A stretch of DNA of 64,000 bases from Distichodus sexfasciatus (lineage: Eukaryota > Chordata > Actinopteri > Characiformes > Distichodontidae), in contig JAVGVS010000297.1 of assembly GCA_032718565.1 (NCBI GenBank), positions 219,685-283,684 on the forward strand, given 5' to 3'. Each line of letters opens with the position of its first letter. The first letter of the stretch is position 1. The notes beneath the pieces are model-generated. The model saw only the letters and a program-made list of their open reading frames with translations. It did no database searches and was not told the origin of the DNA. The position numbers and the translations under genes were made by a program. Shown in pieces: positions 38,201 through 52,515 of this stretch.

Positions 38201-39187
38201 CAGGACCGGGCAACGCTCAGCTGAACTGTGGGACTAGACAGTACGTTTCAAAGGAGGAGAATGGGTTCACACCTGACACTTAGCAATGACACATTTTAGC
38301 CACAGGTAAAACTCAAGTCATTAAAAGTTTGAGAAACAAGGCATACATACATTTTTGAACTTGGTTCAATGTTACAAACTAATATCTTCTTATTGACAAC
38401 TTCACAGACGCTTGGTGCAGTCGCGGCTACGTTTGTATTTACGGTAGCCTACGCTGCATTCACAGCCACACGGATAGCCTACCTGCGTTAGGTTAACTGA
38501 ACTCGGGAGACGGAGATGGATTCTGGAGAAATATCTTCACGCTAGTCAACGAGTGGATTTAGCGTAAATATTGAAGTAGAGCGGTCAAAACAGAAACTTT
38601 TAACATTCTGCTGGAATTGAATTCCTCGCCTCAAGAAAGTCACATTTTTAGGATGGAAAGGGTAAGTTTTTCAGTGAAATTTATTCACAACAGTACAGTA
38701 TAGACCTTCCACTGTTTCAAAACACTAAAAACAACAAATCCAAAATTTTACCCCACGCAACATAAACGCTCGTTTTCCTCGGAAACCTCCGTTGCGACAA
38801 GCGACTGGTTTTGCCGTGCAGGGTCACATTTTAGTGACTATGGCTACTTTATGACCAGAGTAACTCTCAGTAGTAAATGTAAATATAAATGTAGCTAAAT
38901 AGATTGAAGTTAACTCCACTGATTTTCCTCCTTAATTAACAGTAATACCTGGTAACTACGGCTAAGTAACTAAGGTTTCTGACCAGTTTCTATTAGGATT
39001 TGAGCACTTGACCAGCATATGTTTTGTCTTTTCGTCCAACGTTATTTTGCACAGACATGCACGTAAGGAAAGCTGCTGCAGAGAAGTTACTCACTTTAAC
39101 ATACATCCTACCAGGAGATCTGCACCACACAAGAGCGAAACAAACCCACTCAGCGTTTTTCTGTTTTTTTTTTGCTGAAATTAAAGA

Positions 39188-39228
<41 letters not shown>

Positions 39229-42200
39229 GGAGGGAAGCCGGCGAATCCGATTCAGGTTATTTTGGGCCGGCAGGGTGGGGGACGGGACGGGACAGGGAGA
39301 GACGGGGAGGGATTAGCTTGGGGCCCAAGCGTCACACTGCTCAGCCTTCCAACCACTGATCCGCTCACCGTGGGGGCCAGAAGCAAACACACACACACTT
39401 ATAAATACACGCACACAGACGCCGCTAAACAAATTAATTACCTTCTGAGACCGATTAAAGGTGTAATTGTGGACAGATTCTTTCTGATAAAAAAGTAAAC
39501 ACATGCATGTGTCATATGATGTAATCTGTTGCAAGATCAGGAAAAATAACTAGTGATCTCACGATACCAGGAAGGAAAATCATGTTGTGTATTATAACAT
39601 TGTGAAAGTTTATGATACTTTGGCACGGTGAGATACTAAATATTATTTCTCCATTTTCCCGCAACTGTACATCTCTCAGGCCTTCAAGAGTAAACAGAAC
39701 AATGGGGGCAGAGGCGGTTTTGAGGCACCAACGTAGTAAATCAGAACTAAACCGGACTGTGTCGGATAAAACTGCTAAAAAGCCAAGTGCAAATTCTCAA
39801 GTACAGCTAACTGCATATGAACTATAAAAGTAGCTTCACTTTTAGCTCCAAACACAGGTGCACATGTAACAATGCTATGACATTTTTATTTAAAAACACG
39901 TTTCACTTGAGAACATTTGTTTCTTCTTGCTCAGTCTCAGTTCAGGAACGTGAAATCTTACACTCGGACAGGCGCTGGCCTCCCAAACGAGCCGCAATTT
40001 AAATACTGAGGTTTACTACAGTTTCTGGCCATTACCGGAAGCCGGCATTGCCAAGGAAATGAGACGGCTTCCCTCTCATTTTCTGCATTCCAGCCCTCAC
40101 GCTTTGGCTTTTTCCTCATTTCTCTGGATCGACTCTGCACCAAATAGCCCCGCTATAACCAGTCGAGCGAGGCCCCACGGCGGGTGGAACGTTGAGGACT
40201 GCTATGTGGTCAGATGAGATGGGATTGGAGTGGGGGGCTAAGATTTATAAAGACTTCGTTTTACAAAAAATAAATAAATAAAGTAAGTAAGTAAGGAAGG
40301 AGCAGGGGCGTCTCCTAGCAACAGCCTAGAGAGCAACCGCTCGTCCATCAAGTGGCGGAGAGGAAGAGTTGCTGTAAAGCTTCATCAGCCGCTCCCAAAA
40401 CGTCAAACCGCCACAGAAGCAACAGACAAAGCAAATAGACAACACATTCCTGACCTTTCCAAAAACAATGGACACACTTTAAATAGCTGTTACATCGCTT
40501 CATGAAGAAAACGAATAAGGCACATTTTAAAGTTACACTTTCTCCCAAATGTACGACCAGTCTACTTGTTTTTTTGTGCTTTTAGCCGCATTGGTCCTTT
40601 GAGTTCACTGTTAAGTACCAAAATTTCAAGGAAGACTTTCATTGTTAACATGCTTCCAAATAGAAAAGCACTTTTACACAAACTAGCAGGCATGTTCAGT
40701 CCTTTAATGGACCTTTCTGGGATTATGTTTTACAAGGTTATGTTCTTCTTGCGCTGAAGTTCCTGTGAAGAAGGGCATTGTGAATTTGTTTAATCACCCA
40801 CATTTAAACGACCATCTCCACCACAAACACCAACACATTACCGCAACAATCACAACCAGCCTCAGTACCATGTTTTCCAGCATCACATCACCATTTTCTT
40901 CAGAAGGACGTATAGTGAAAACCATGTTGAGTACAGTTTTTATAGACTTTTTCTTTAATATGTCTTCGGTGCCTAATCAGCTTGAGCTGTTTCTTGCTTT
41001 ACCAATCCAATTGTGTTTGATTCAAGCACTCAAGACTACCACATCCTTAATGACTGAGAACCTAGACAGACCATTATAAATCATCTTAGCATCTTATGCA
41101 TTCTGGTCTTTTCATCCAAAATTTCCCTGACCAAATTTTCCTCCCTACAATAATCCCTGTCAGGATGCCCATCTGACCCCTCTGATGTCCCATGTGCAGT
41201 TAACTGCTGACAGCCACTGCTGGGGTTTATACATCCTCTGGGCATGAGCAACATGATTAAAATCATAAATATCACTTAAACAACACCAGACCGCCCAGGC
41301 CCGAGGAATGTGGGGCTCGCAATGTGCAGAAATATGAAGAAATATTTCAGAGACTCTGTTTTTTTTTTTCTCTAAACATCTGGAAAGAATTAGCCGCGTT
41401 TAAATCCAAGTTACACACGTCGCGAGCGTTCCCAGAACTCTGCAGCCAACAGCATGGAAGAAGTAGGAGGCCGCAAGTGTATATAGACACACACGGTGTG
41501 TGTGTGTGAAATGTAAGGAATGCAGCTCAGTCTATACGCTCAGGCTGTTTATCACTACCGTTCTACAGCAGCCAACGTTAAGGTGAAACGGAGGACGAAA
41601 CTGCGAAAACAGCGGCGGGTTCTGGGTGGAGTAATGGCTCTGCAGTGGACTTGTTTGTTATGACAGGGGGGCAGACAGAGATGGAGAGATGGGGAGAGAG
41701 AGAGAGAGAGAGAGAGACCATGACCAGACCATGAGAGCAGAGGAAAAAGAAATGAGAGAAACCAATAGGAATGGGAGATTTTCAGTGAAAAGGAAAAACA
41801 CAACAGAGAAAGGAACATACAGCAAAGGAAAGAAGTAAAAGAGAAGGAAAAGATATAAAATGAAAGGCAAATATGGCAAGCATAGTGGTAAAAATAGAGA
41901 AAAGGTAAGGGAGGTAGCAACAGAAAAATGAGGAGTGTGGAAAAAAGGAAAAGAAGTCAATGAACGGAAGAACACAAGGAATGTAAAAGAAAGGAAATAA
42001 AGAAAATGGAAAATTGCAGTGACCTATAGAGGAATAAAGAGCAAACACTGAAAACACAAAAGGGGTGTGATTTTAACTCCTGACATGCAGCAAATCAGCA
42101 ATGGCAGACAAATGACCATCACACACACACACACACACACACACACCACTCAGGCTATATCAGTGCAAACTGTTTGAAACACAACACCTCCCAACGGACA

Positions 42201-42245
42201 CACCAAGGGTGGGGTAACAGGTGGAGGGAGCTTCCTTTGGCCACA

Positions 42246-42276
<31 letters not shown>

Positions 42277-45200
42277 CAGGCAGCCCCTGAGGAAAGGAGT
42301 CAGTTACAAACAGGGTAAAATGTCAGCAGGGTTTAGTCATAGAGATCAGGTTAAAAAACATGAAAAACAGCTGGCAGGAAAGAGACAGCTGACCTGTCTG
42401 TCTCATTTCGTCTCTGTGTACAGCATTTAACTGCTGATGTGATCAATGGTCAGGCTCCCGTTCTAGGTAATGTGCACTAATGAGTGCCATTCTGTGAAGA
42501 CACAGAGAGAGAGAGATGCCAACATGCCAAAAGACAGTGTGGGAGCGAGACACTGTGAGTTCATGCAAAATTGGAATGGTAAAGCAGAAAGAATGAGAGA
42601 GAAACAGAGGAGCGAAAGGACGTTAGATTCAGAGAGACAAACCGAGAGAAAGACAGTAAGAGAGGAGAGACAGAGTGAGAAAGTGAGACCGTACGTTAAC
42701 TCAGACAGAGACAGACAGACTGTGGCAGGAGACAGTGAGAGAGTAAAACAGAGACAGGGTGATAAGTGAAATTGGAACTGCAAGGCGGAGAGATTGAGAG
42801 ACACATGAATGGACAGAGAGAGACAAAGAGGGAAACAGACAGATTAATTTCGGACAGAGACGGATGGACAGGTAGACAGAAAGATACAGAGAGGGACACA
42901 GTAAGACTGTGTGACTGTTGACAAAGAGAAAGTGAGACAGAGACAGACAGAGAGAAAGAGAGAGAAAGCAAGATAACACTCTAAAGGACGGTTCCTCACT
43001 TCACACCAGAAACTGATGATGAAGATCAGACTAAAGGAAGTGATTGTCATTGTGAACACACCACAGTGCAGCATACAGCGCACCACAATGACATGTGACC
43101 TCTGCATTTGACCTATCCATGAAGGAGCAGTGGGCACCTCACTCATGAGAACCTCAGTGGTAACTTTGCCACCTTCTGATCACGGGGCAAACACCCAACC
43201 GTTACGCCACCAACTGCCCCAAATATATCACATTCACATTTACAGCATTTAGCAGACGCTCTTGTCCAGAGCGACTTACATTTGCTAAGTTCAGGGACAG
43301 TTCCCCTGAGAGCAACTTAGGGTTAAGGGTCTTGCTCAGGGACCCAGTGTTGGTAACACCAGAGGACGGATTCGAACCCACAACCTCTTGGTCCAAAGAC
43401 AAGTGTCCTACCACTAGGTCACCAACACCCATACTGTTCAGACACACTGCTATAACCTCTCTGTCAAACTCCCCTCTTAACGCCCCAAACACCCCCTCAC
43501 ACACCATCACCATTCCGACCCGCAAACTGCAGCACCAGAAGCAGCACTCCTACCCTTTGAGCCGCTGAGTCGTAATTAAGTTCAATTAATGTGCGTGCGA
43601 TGCGGAGTAAGTGGCAAAAAGCAGCCTAAAAATCTCTAATAGAGGAGGCTTGAAATGAATTCACTGTGTTCAAGATGTTTTCGTTGCGTTGAAGCTGAAG
43701 TGTGTGTGTGTGTGTGTGGAGGTCAGACAGTGTCGGGCGGTTAGACTTTAATTTCACAGCCATGTAGTATTTATGCTGCTGGGCTGCTGCTTGCTGCAGG
43801 TGGCTGAGATTTGGCCTGGTTTGTGAGTGTGTGTGTGTGTCTGAAGATGAAATATGGATGATGTGCTTTGAGGTTTTAAGCGGCCTCCATCAAACGCCTC
43901 TTTCAGTTGCCGAGACGCCAGATCTCTCATCCGCAACAACACTCATCCGTCTGTCTCTTTCACGCTGGCTCGCTCCCTCTCTCTTTCTCCCTGCTCTTCT
44001 CTCCTTTTTTTTTTTTCCTCTCCGTCTCACACTTTTCTCTTCTCTTCTTTTTCTCTGTCTCTCTGTTACGAGTTGTCCATTGAGGATTTCAGCGCTAGAC
44101 AATGCTTTCCATCCAACCGGAAGAAGACAAATAAGGTTGCCATGGATACGTGGGGAGGACGATGATGATGAAGATAACAAGTCATCTCAGTGCCTGTCGT
44201 AATAGCCAGGCTATTATACCCCCATTAGCATGCCCACCTAGCCTTCTGCGCTAAAACCCAAACTACCTACCTCAACCTGTGACGTTCACATACAAGCTCG
44301 TCAGGAGTGTGTGTGTGTGTGTGTGTGTCGTATGTGTGTGATATCACCAGCATGGAATCAGCGATTTGTTGCGTAAGTACAGTTGTTTAGGTTATATGGA
44401 AGCTCTGTATCAGCACTGGAAGTGAGCGTCGGTTGCGTTTCCTATTTGGGTTCTCTGGAATGTTAGCTCCGCCCTTCAGGATCTTCCCATCCCAAATGAC
44501 TTTCAGGAAGCGGAAAAGTCTGTCGCTGTGACCATGAGGAAAAAGATCTGATAATACATTGGTCGAGACGTTTACCAAAAGTTTTCGACTTTGGCTTAAA
44601 TAAAAAAAAACGTTGAGACGGTTGTTTACTAAATTGTCAGCAAATCTTTTCATTGAGGCAATAAGCACGTAGCTACGATAACTTGTAAAATGACAGTATT
44701 ATATTATGTGTATATTTCATATTAACCATTCATGATGACAAAATGGAGATTAGGGACCGAATTTCAACATTGTCGCTGGGTTCTTGGGTTCGATCCCCAG
44801 GTTGGTTGTGGCATCTTTCTGTGTGGAGTTTGTATGTTCTCCCTGTGTTGCCATGGGTTTCCTCCGGGTGCTCCGGTTTCCTCCCACAGTCCAAAAGCAT
44901 GCAGTTTAGGATGAGTGGTTACTCTAACTTGCCTTCTTAGGTGTGAATGTGGGTGTGTTTTTGTGTGTGTGCCTCGCTGTGTGTCGCTCCCACCAAAGGT
45001 AGTCCCGGGATAGGCTCTGGTCTCCAATGCCAACAATTAGGATCAGACCATCAAGCAAAACTGCACTTTAAACGAGTAGCTATGATATAGTAAAACAGCG
45101 ATGATTACAAACGACAGCGCTTTCGCTGTGACGATACACCACAATGGTGAACGACAAATGTAAATTTGCTATCAAATTCCATTTTTTCCACAGTTACGAA

Positions 45201-48200
45201 AAAATAGAACGTCTGTTATGAAACTCCTGCTTTGTGTGAGGCTCGCAGAGAACATCTCCTTCCCGTCCAAACATTTCTGCAAAAAAAAAAAAAAAAAAAA
45301 GCCCCAGAGCTCGGAGCCTTAAAACCCGAGGAATGTTCCAGAATGCGCTCCGGCTTATTAAGGAGGATGAAGGCAAAAGCTTTGTGCTTGGAATTCTGGA
45401 CTTATTTTTTTCCCCTCCACAACATTTTGACGGATAAATCCCTCCTAAAAATAAAAACGGCACAGAGCAGCGATTTTAGAGTTAGGTGTAGCTTGCATTG
45501 ATCAGATTCCCGGTTTTGGGATTGCGATTCCGTCTTCGATTAAAGTGTTTTGTCGTAGTGACGGGACTGCGACTTCTATCCCCCGCTGACATTCGGATTG
45601 AAACGGCCGAAAGAGACAAACACAGAAATGTCAAGACGCCCCCAAAAATAGCGTTAACATTTCCTTTCCAAAACTCAAACCAGACGTCTGGCCCTCGTTC
45701 ACATTCGTTACAGATCCCATTAGCAGCTCGTGTGGAAGAAATGTTTTCTGTCACAGATACTTGCATTTCAATGTTTGACAAAGTGTGAAAACATTAGAAA
45801 CTGGTAATAACTAGCAGCTTCAAGTTTGCAAATTACAGAACTATAGCCAAGTACCTCTATCTCTTTTTGGTTCCACATGTGTTTGGGTACCAAGTTGACC
45901 ATGTTAGTGTAATTGGCTCTATTGTTTCTGACCAATCAGCTGTCTCTTTACTTTGGTACACTTGAGGAACCAAAAAGCTTGTGGGTACTCGATATAGTAC
46001 ACTTTTGTAAAGTAAAGCGTGCAATAGTTTGTTTGGTTCCCCTTTATCCTGTACTATAGACAAGTAACTGTGGCTGCTCTCGTTCCCTTAAGATTTGGGT
46101 ACCAGGTGTACAACCAAACAGGAACCAAAAGCTGGAGCCAGGAATCTGTATGTGTTTGACTGACATCTAAAATGTATGGTCACCAAAACTTTGCCACAAT
46201 ACGGTACCTGCCTACGAAGCATGCTGTACCCCAGCTCTTTTTGGTTCCAGACTGCGTTACCTGCAGTACCATACCACACACACAAACAAGAAATATTTTC
46301 CTGGTTCTCCAGGTCTGGGGTTCCACCTTTCTGGTTCCTGCTTTGGTATTCAGTAACTTTTGGTACCGGTTTGTCCTATGGAGGATGGACAAGGCTTAGC
46401 GAAAGGGAAGCGGGAGAGCATGTTATCCTATAGTGCTTACGTCCAGATGGCAGGGGCCTCTTCCTGGGAGTGTGTGTTAGTGTCTGTGTGTGAAACAGAA
46501 GCAGAGCTATACTGACCCAGTTCAGTACCAAACCAGGCTGACCAAGTGCTGCAGAGGTGCTATAGTAAGACTGACTTTAAAAGGACATTATAGCCATAAA
46601 ATATCCACAGTACACACACAACACACCACACCACAAACACAGCATTTCTAAAATCTAATTAAACTGAGGAGAAACAAGGACGCTGCGACATAAAGTCCAG
46701 CTGCAGAAAGACGAGAACGTCTGAGAGTGAAAGTAATGATGAAGGGAGGAGAGAAAAAGAGAATTGGATAAGGATTGGAGGAGGATGAAGGAGGTAGGGA
46801 ATGTTGCATAAAAGGGGCAAGTGTGAAAAGAACAGAAGGAGAAACCAGAGTGACAGAAAAGAAGGAGAGAAAGAGTGAGAGGAGAGGAGAAAGAGAAAGG
46901 AGAAACAGGAAGAGAAGTAAAGAAAATAGAGGGGAAAAGAAAGCAAAAACGGATGAAAAAAGGATATGAGAAGAACAATGAGAGAAGGCAGCAAAAGGAA
47001 GACGAGACAAGAAGGAGAAACAAAATAGACAAAGCAAGAGGCAAAAGATGGAGAGAAGAACAAATGGAGAGGGATGGCAACGAGAGAAGAAATGAGAAGC
47101 AAAAATGAGAACTGTACGGAGGAGAAAATGAGCCAGAAAGGGAAATAAAAGAGAAGAAAAGCAAAGAGAGAGGAATGCGTAAATGAAATGAGAAGCAGAA
47201 GAGATGAGACTCGTTTTCCGTGTCATTGCTCCTCCGCAGAAAACATAAAACCACTCCAAAGTGATCAGACCTACAAACCGCATGCTAATTCGGATTAGCC
47301 GCCCTTTCGCTGAACTACTGTCAGCTAACGGCGTCTAATTAGACGCTCAAACCGCCAAGAGACACCAAGCCACCTCGCTGCTAGCTTGAAAAGGGCAACC
47401 TTCCCCCGGCTAACGCCGTGGCAGGCAGCTGTCGTCGCCGCCATCAAAGTTCCCATGCATCCAATGGAACTCCACCATGATAGCGGTGCTGATGCAGACG
47501 TTACGCTAGTAAGAGAACCGTCGACCACCGTTTACCATTAGTCACGTCAACTTTTCGGGCTTGAAAAACAACACTCTTGTTGTAGCACATTTCATCCCCT
47601 CCAGCTTAGCGGAAACTGTTATGAGCGCTCCCTCCCCACCACTCCTGCCCTCTCGCTAATCAAAAGAACGGGAGGCATCTTTAGCGGCGAGGAGTCGGTT
47701 GCAGCATCAATAAGTAAATGCATGTTTAATGAGTACACGGCTGTTTACGGCTGGGAGGAAAAACAGCTAGCGCTCAGCAGGAGAAGCTAAGTTTTAAAAA
47801 AAAGGCGTATGTTTAAAGACATTAGCATCGAGAGGCCGGATTAGCGGCGGAAGCACAATCTTTCTTCAGATCTTGAGTGAGCTCCAAAATTTCCAGATGA
47901 GGTAATTGTTTAGTCAGGGAGTAAACAGGAGAAGTAGACTGATTGGGACGGTAATTAGTGAGAGAAATAGAGGGAGAGAGAGAGAAAGAGAGAGAGATGA
48001 AGGAGGTGTGGAAAGTTCTCGACCCCTAGGCCGCTACGCTGCGCTCAGAGGCAAAGTACCTTGCTGAAAAGGCGGCGTAATCTCTCCATGTTGAGGGCAT
48101 CAGGGCCTTGGAGGGGGTTCCGGTCTCCCGCCGACTCGACCGTGAGGCAGGAATCAGCAGGACACCGAGCAGAGTGGCCGGCCACAGGCGACGACAACTG

Positions 48201-51200
48201 TTAGCAAAGCTGCTAGTGGAGCGGACGACCTTAAGTGTATAAATGTCATGTGAATAGTTCAGGCTGATCGCGGACTTAAGACCTTTTAGCCAGAACCGAC
48301 CTATCACGACGGCTCACGTCTTTCTCTCTCTCTATCCCTTACACACTTACACACTTCCCAGCCTCCCCCACCAACCCCCTGCGGTGGGAGGGGCTGCGAG
48401 ACGTCTTAGCGGATTAAGTCTTTGTGAGCTCCGATGAACTGGGGCAGCCCAGTCTGGACAGCTAGCCTTTGCTCGGTTAACGCTGGGGAACTTTAGCCTG
48501 ACTGCTCGCATCAGCGATCTCGACCCTCACAAACATCATCACCACCTGCAAATCCCCCAGATCCTTCATCAACACACACACACACTCAAAAATATACTCA
48601 TTTTTCCTCAATTCCGAGAGACCTCTGGGACACAAAGGCTACCATCTGTAAAGTAGCTCATGAAATTCAAATATTACCCCAGTCACCCAATACTGAGTGA
48701 AAAAACCAAGGCCAGCCTGGCCAAAGCTGAAAAGGAAGAAGCCAAAACATGGCCTGTGGGTTGCTGTGAGGGTCTCAGAGATGCACATTTTGATGTTAGC
48801 ATATCGATTCTCTATTACAAACATTCAGACACCCTGGGGTTAATTGGTCAACTTGAAGTTTTCCCACAGTTTTGGGTACCAAAGGCGCGCTTGTAAAGTG
48901 ACAAGGCAACCGTGGAACGTTGCAGCAACTTCTGATTAGGAAGCCCTTTCAGGACTAACGTGGCTAATATGACACACACCTTCAGACCCCCAGTTCATAG
49001 GTTCAAATCCAGTTAAGTCCTAGTGCAAGAACTACCACCATTTGCCCCCCGAGCAAGATCCTTAACCTGAAGCTGTCACTGGGCACAAGTTAACGTCCTT
49101 ACCTCCAAATCAATGGACAGAGAGAGCGACAGAGTGAAAGAGAAGGTGGACGAGGCCTAAGAGTATTTTGAAGAAAGTGCAAAACCAGTAAAAGGAGGGG
49201 CAAAAACTGATGAAAAAAGGAGAAGAAAAGAACAATGAGAGAGGGCAGCAAAAGAAAGACAAGACAAGAGGCAAAAGTTAAAGAAAGAGAAGAGCAATGT
49301 GGGAGAGGTGACAAATAAGAGATGAAATGAGAAGCAAAAATGAGAACTGTACAGAGGAGAAAATGAGGCAGAAAGAGATGTAAAAGAAACAAGACGCACA
49401 AGAGAAGAGAGAAGAAGCCCAAAAAGTACAGCAGAGAATAGCTGAAAGAACAGCAAATTAAGAGAAGAAAGAGGAGACTTGAAGATATGCAAAGAAACGA
49501 AAGACAAAAAAAACATTAAGATGCAAAAGTGCAAAAGAAGTAACGAGAAAAGAAGCGACTAGAGAAAAGAAAGGAGAAGCAAGAAAACAGGAAGGAAGAA
49601 GGCATCTTCATCTGCATATTTCGCTGTCGCGTTTTGGCAGACTTGTTTATTAGAGTTCGACTTTCTGGGGTGAAAAAAGGCGGAGAGAGACGATCCCGAA
49701 AGGAGGTAGTGTAGCGTGGCCGGACTGACGCCCCCCCGTCAACTTCCATTATCGACAATGTAGGACGCGCTCGGTGGACCTCCACTTCCATTGTCTGGCA
49801 ATGCTGGGGATGGGAGGGGGAGGAATCCCTCGCTGTCTCACACACACACACATTCTGACCACTCCCAATCGATGCAGCATCGCCAACGCTCCTAAAGAAG
49901 GCAGACAATTTCATCTCTAATCCCTTTGCCCTTTGGTGCGTGACACTGAGGACTGCTGAAAACTGGGAACCACCAAGAAGCTAACCTCAACCCTGTTAAG
50001 TTTCACTGAAGACTTGTACTGGCAAGTCTAAGGGTGGTTACCAGTGGTCTCCATACGTACCTTCAAGAATGGGTTTACACTAGGGCTGAAACCATTTTTC
50101 GAGAATCGAAGCTTCGCTTACTTATTTTCCCTCGCTAGAGCATGCTCCATTGGTGTGTCACACGGACGCATGTGCGCAAAGCATGTGTGTGAAATTATTT
50201 GTGAGACATTCCGTGCACAATAACAGAAGTAAAAAAAAGTAGAAATAAAAACATACAACGGACATTTTTCGCGATGTAAAGACGCGCTGTGATTGTGAGC
50301 ACCATTACTCACTAAAACGCTACTTTCCCATTTATTACAAATCTCCCCGTTTATTACAGAAAAAACTCATATTTTAGCTAATAACTAACCACAACAACCA
50401 GCTTTCTACTCACAACACAGACGTTTATTGAGATTTTTCACGTCCATCGCTTTATTGCGACGCGGCTCCTAGTGGCGGGTAGGGGATTATGGGAAAGTGT
50501 CTCATTTTACAGGCCAAATTGGTTCAAAATTTATTTGTTATCAAAAAATATATATTCTATATTCTGATGCATACCAAAGAAATGACGAAGTGTTTCCGCT
50601 TGGTACTAACCTTATTTTCCCTCATAGTACTAAGCTATAGTATGTGTCTGCAGAATAAAAACTCTGCACGCCAATACAACAGACACTGTTCTTACTAATT
50701 CCAACAGTTATATCTACAGTTTCAGCAACAGTTATACCGTAAAACAAAAAAAAACAAAAAATTTCTACAAGCACAGGTCAGTTTTCATCAGAAATGTGCT
50801 GATTTTAAGACTGTGTCAGCATCTACGCATCAAATTATGACAAATCTAAGTAGTGCAGGACGTCCTGAACTCAACAACATAAAGCATGTATGACTTACTT
50901 CTACACACACACTAGAATAAGCCTAAAAACAAACGTATAGAAAAACATCCCAAATTCTATCAGGGGTGTGAGGGTTCAATTAGAAAAATAAAAGCCAACT
51001 GGTTGTACATTTTCAGACTTGTGTTTTTTCAGAAAGAATTCATCCGGTTACTCAATTAACTGATGAACAAATCGATAGAACCCTTGATTACAAAAAGAAT
51101 TTACACTCTACAAATGTGTCACAGAACATGACTCGTCCAAAATTAAGTGGTGAAGGCAAAAACTAGATTCTCAGACCCATTATCTGTGCCGACCGCTCCT

Positions 51201-52480
51201 AAACCTGATGCCCAGAACTCACTCAGACAATCGTGACTAAGATCGGGATGAACGTCGCTAAACTCAGTTTATGGAAACTGTGAATCTCTGTAGGGAGACA
51301 AGCTGCTATTGATCTCGGTCTGATTAACGTGACGAGTTGTTGCTTTAAAAGCCAACGTTGCTTTAGAAACCATCTAGTCAAGTACAAAAACGCCAGCCAT
51401 AATTTACTACGGGGAGGGGTATTTTTACAGAAATGTACCCACAGCCCAAAGCCATGGGCCTGGAACACTCACCACGCCACTAACAATATGTCGGACATTG
51501 GGGCGAGGGGCATTTGAGAGCAGCGACCGTCCCCCTCGGGGCCTCTTAGCCAGGGGTTGATGGACTTGACCGAGTCGGCAAAGGAGGGGGTCGTCCATAT
51601 ATAAGTAACCCACACTGGAGCCCCAGATCTTTTGAAAAGACTGTTTTGAAAGAAAAGACAGGGCAAGTGAATGGAGAAGTGTGTGTGTGTGTGTGAGTGT
51701 GTGTGTGTGAGTGTGTGGGGGGATGGGTGGAACTCTGAATCGATGGTGGGAGGCTGGTGATGCACTAAAGCAAGGGGTTGCAATTCCAGTCTTGGAGATT
51801 CAGTATCATGAAGGTTTTCCATACTTCCTAGTAAGTCTCTTCTGGTGAATTTTCTGAAGTTATGATGGACAACCTCCGGGATAGCGGTCCTCCACAACTG
51901 AAACTGCCCAACCCAGAACGAGAGTGCTTGTGGGAGAAAAAAGCAGTGACGTATAGTGTACGGTTCAATATGTCTTCATTTTTCTATTTTATATTTCTTC
52001 ATAAAAAAAAATAGAAACACTGTTTGATTTATTTAAAAATGCTGGAAATGATTTTTTTTTCTTTTTATCGATTAATAATCAATCAATCAAAAAATAATAA
52101 TCGGCAGATCAATTGATTAACAAAATAATGGTTAGCTGCAGCACTAGGCGCATCCCTAGTGTAGTGGAGTTTCAGAACAGGGGACACAGTAGGGTGGGTA
52201 CAGTACATGCACAGAAACTGTAATTTGTTGTTTTAATTTGAATCTGCTCGTGTCTCATTATCTATATATGTGTGTGAGTGAGTGAGCGAGTGAGTGAGCG
52301 AGTCGGAGTGGACACATGAATCACACTGTGGTGTGTCTATCAGTGTCACTTTCCCACACTAGATAATTCTTCATCCTGTCCAGGGCTGTGTGTGTGGCAA
52401 AATGCTCACTGTCACAGATAATGGGAAAGCACAGTAGCACGGAATATGCCAGCATTTAGTAGACTGCTCTCTTACTGTTC

Positions 52481-52515
<35 letters not shown>

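Noticed and set aside
43202..43525. 107-codon - strand frame
   Set aside because: It is a translation of the tRNA-derived SINE.
46648..47283. 211-codon open frame on the - strand
   Set aside because: Falls on a purine tract, where stop codons are rare; the product is a Ser/Phe/Leu low-complexity string.
49615..49915. GC-richer block with paired cattatcgacaatg / cattgtctggcaatg words
   Set aside because: Looked exon-like, but I found no matching acceptor and donor pair in a phase compatible with arvcf.
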